A stretch of 64,000 nt of DNA from an uncultured bacterium (lineage in GTDB: Bacteria; Cyanobacteriota; Vampirovibrionia; Gastranaerophilales; Gastranaerophilaceae). The stretch covers positions 1 through 64,000 of the forward strand of contig CASFXY010000008.1 of NCBI GenBank assembly GCA_949298805.1. The letters run 5' to 3'. The notes below the pieces were generated by a model. That model was given only the letters and a program-made list of their open reading frames with translations, was not told where the DNA came from and made no database searches. The position numbers and the translations under genes are program-made. Positions 62,433 through 64,000 of this stretch are shown here, piece by piece (the stretch's first letter is position 1; each line of letters starts with the position of its first letter).

Positions 62433-63884
62433 ATGTCGCTCGAGGATATGAAAAAAAAATACGAAATGGTTATAGGGCTTGAAGTTCATGCCCAATTAAA
62501 AACAAATACTAAAATATTTGCACCTGACGGCGCACAGTTTGGTAAAGAACCAAATACTCAAACATCCGCTATCACTCTTGGCATGCCCGGGGTTTTACCC
62601 GTATTAAACAAAGAAGCTGTAAGAATGGGTATTTTAACAGGTCTTGCACTAAATTCACAAATACCCAAAAGATGTAAATTTGACAGAAAACAGTATTTCT
62701 ACCCTGACTTACCCAAAGGATATCAAATTTCACAATTTGATGAGCCTATATGCCTTGGGGGATGGGTGCAAATTTCAAATAAAAAAATCGGCATCACTCG
62801 TGCACATTTAGAAGAAGATGCGGGTAAACTTGTCCATGCTGGCGCTGCAGGACTTTATGGCTCATCATATTCACTTGTTGATTTAAACCGTGCAGGAACA
62901 CCTCTGCTTGAAATTGTTTCAGAGCCGGACATGCGCTCATCCGACGAAGCAAGAGAGTATGTAGAGCAACTCAGAAATATTTTAAGATACATAGGCGTTT
63001 GCGACGGAAACCTTGAAGAAGGTTCAATGCGCGCCGATGCCAACATTTCTGTAAGACCGAGAGGGCAGAAAGAATTTGGTACAAGAGCCGAAATTAAAAA
63101 CGTAAACAGCTTTAGAGCACTTGTAAGGGCAATAGAATACGAGTTTGAAAGGCAAACCGAAATTATAGAAGAAGGCGGAGAGGTTATACAAGAAACTCGT
63201 CTTTGGGATGACAACAGCGGTACAACATCCTCTATGAGAGGTAAAGAAGATGCCCATGATTACCGTTATTTTCCGGAACCCGATTTAATGCCGCTTGAGA
63301 TAAGCAGAGAGTGGATTGAAGAAATTCAAAAGTCCATGCCTGAGTTGCCACTACAAAAAATTAAAAGATATATGGAATTGGGTTTAAGTGAATACGATGC
63401 AAATGTTATTGTAAATCAAATGGATATTGCACTGTTTTATGATGAAGTAATTGAAAAAGGCGCAAATCCTAAAACAGCATCTAACTTCCTTATGGGGGAA
63501 GTTGCCGCGTATTTAAAAGAAGAAAAGCTTGCAATTAATCAAACAAAATTAAGCGCGGATAATTTTGTAAAATTACTTATGCTGCTTGACAAAGGGACAA
63601 TTTCAAATAATATTGCAAAGCAGCTTGTAGTTGAAATTCTAAAATCGGGAGAAGATGCACAACAACTTGTTGAGAAAAAAGGTTTAAGTGTACTTTCCGA
63701 TTCAAAACTGCTTGAAGAACTTGCAAAAAAAGTTGTACAAGCTAATCCTGAACAAGTTGCTGCATATAAAGGAGGCAGAGATAAGTTGTTCGGTTTCTTT
63801 GTGGGGCAAATAATGAAGGAAACCAAGGGTCGTGCCAATCCGCAAATGTTAAATGAAATTCTAAAAAAAGAACTGGAAAAATAA
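62433..63884 (+). CDS. gatB: Aspartyl/glutamyl-tRNA amidotransferase subunit B
   Basis: 483 residues from ATG 62433 (AAGGAG 7 bases upstream). GatB signatures: YEMVIGLEVHAQLKTNTKIF, FDRKQYFYPDLPKGYQISQ, LEEDAGKLVHAG, DLNRAGTPLLEIVSEPDM, EGSMRADANISVRP and the YqeY-like tail (GRANPQMLNEILKKE). With GatA and GatC it amidates Glu-tRNA(Gln) and Asp-tRNA(Asn). gatA and gatC are not in the window. Confidence 0.97.
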   Translation: MSLEDMKKKYEMVIGLEVHAQLKTNTKIFAPDGAQFGKEPNTQTSAITLGMPGVLPVLNKEAVRMGILTGLALNSQIPKRCKFDRKQYFYPDLPKGYQISQFDEPICLGGWVQISNKKIGITRAHLEEDAGKLVHAGAAGLYGSSYSLVDLNRAGTPLLEIVSEPDMRSSDEAREYVEQLRNILRYIGVCDGNLEEGSMRADANISVRPRGQKEFGTRAEIKNVNSFRALVRAIEYEFERQTEIIEEGGEVIQETRLWDDNSGTTSSMRGKEDAHDYRYFPEPDLMPLEISREWIEEIQKSMPELPLQKIKRYMELGLSEYDANVIVNQMDIALFYDEVIEKGANPKTASNFLMGEVAAYLKEEKLAINQTKLSADNFVKLLMLLDKGTISNNIAKQLVVEILKSGEDAQQLVEKKGLSVLSDSKLLEELAKKVVQANPEQVAAYKGGRDKLFGFFVGQIMKETKGRANPQMLNEILKKELEK

Positions 63885-64000
63885 TCTTTTTTTGGTATTA
63901 TTTTTATATGCCTGTGGCAAATTGACAATTTAATAAACTGATTTATACCTGCCGGTGTGATGACAAAACATGCGTAGCATGTTTTAAAACAATTCATACC
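63885..64000. other. Spacer after gatB with a 9-bp hairpin
   Basis: Right-edge sequence with no gene. It contains AAAACATGC-GTA-GCATGTTTT at 63965-63985, a perfect 9-bp stem with a 3-base loop. This may be part of a repeat or a regulatory site of a gene outside the window. Confidence 0.4.

Noticed and set aside
63539-63997. Minus-strand 152-codon frame overlapping the gatB end
   Set aside because: It is antisense to conserved gatB, serine/cysteine-rich from reversed codons, with no ribosome site or family match.

Overview
The window is AT-rich bacterial DNA with dense genes, short spacers and Gram-negative envelope functions (TolC-type outer membrane protein, AsmA-like protein). Metabolism is anaerobic and fermentative: pyruvate formate-lyase with its activase, class III ribonucleotide reductase, and three different [FeFe]-hydrogenases. 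ClpC is of the cyanobacterial/Firmicute type. Several lineage-type hypothetical proteins carry short N-terminal motifs (PSFG, NINFG, AVSINI). Together this suggests a gut-type non-photosynthetic relative of Cyanobacteria (Gastranaerophilales/Melainabacteria). This is an inference from gene content; no rRNA is present to test it.

Layout. 1-2325: 5' part of a large minus-strand LysM-like protein ending in a 30-bp coding repeat that runs off the window. 2.4-8.9 kb: FAD oxidoreductase, NarL-type regulator, three hypothetical proteins, MdaB-like flavoprotein. 9.0-12.0 kb: a decayed tripartite drug-efflux locus (NodT remnant, marR, emrA, emrB, all broken). 12-16.8 kb: WG-repeat protein, AsmA-like protein, HMGL-like aldolase, tRNA-Ser(CGA). 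16.9-26.0 kb: hydrogenase island, with bifurcating hydCBA on the minus strand and, divergently, a sensory group C hydrogenase, a PP2C phosphatase, two thioredoxin-like ferredoxins and a group B hydrogenase. 26-33.5 kb: acyl-CoA synthetase, AmmeMemoRadiSam genes (AmrS, and an AmrB-AmrA fusion), sugar porter, TolC protein, Mpg glycosylase. 33.5-36.7 kb: a DtxR-family regulator operon with its own operator, followed by a second broken DHA2 transporter. 36.7-44.8 kb: EF-hand protein, nrdDG under a cobalamin riboswitch, pflB-pflA. 44.8-50.3 kb: a surface-glycan operon (two paralogous GT-like proteins, STELLO-like protein, cupin, SDR epimerase, GT4) behind tRNA-Ser(GGA). 50.4-64 kb: a degenerate-receiver regulator, clpC, rpiB, fba, a winged-helix protein, histidine kinase and stand-alone receiver, a radical SAM protein, HEAT-like proteins and gatB.

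How the genes fit together. PflB makes formate and acetyl-CoA. HydABC would reoxidise NADH and ferredoxin as H2. The group C hydrogenase plus PP2C phosphatase probably reports H2 or redox state. NrdDG supplies deoxynucleotides anaerobically and appears to be shut off when B12 is present, which implies a B12-dependent (class II) enzyme elsewhere in the genome. The strongest leads are the B12 riboswitch on a B12-independent reductase, the three-hydrogenase sensory island, a cysteine-rich receiver domain that has lost its phospho-acceptor, the DtxR operator pair, and two independently decaying multidrug efflux loci.
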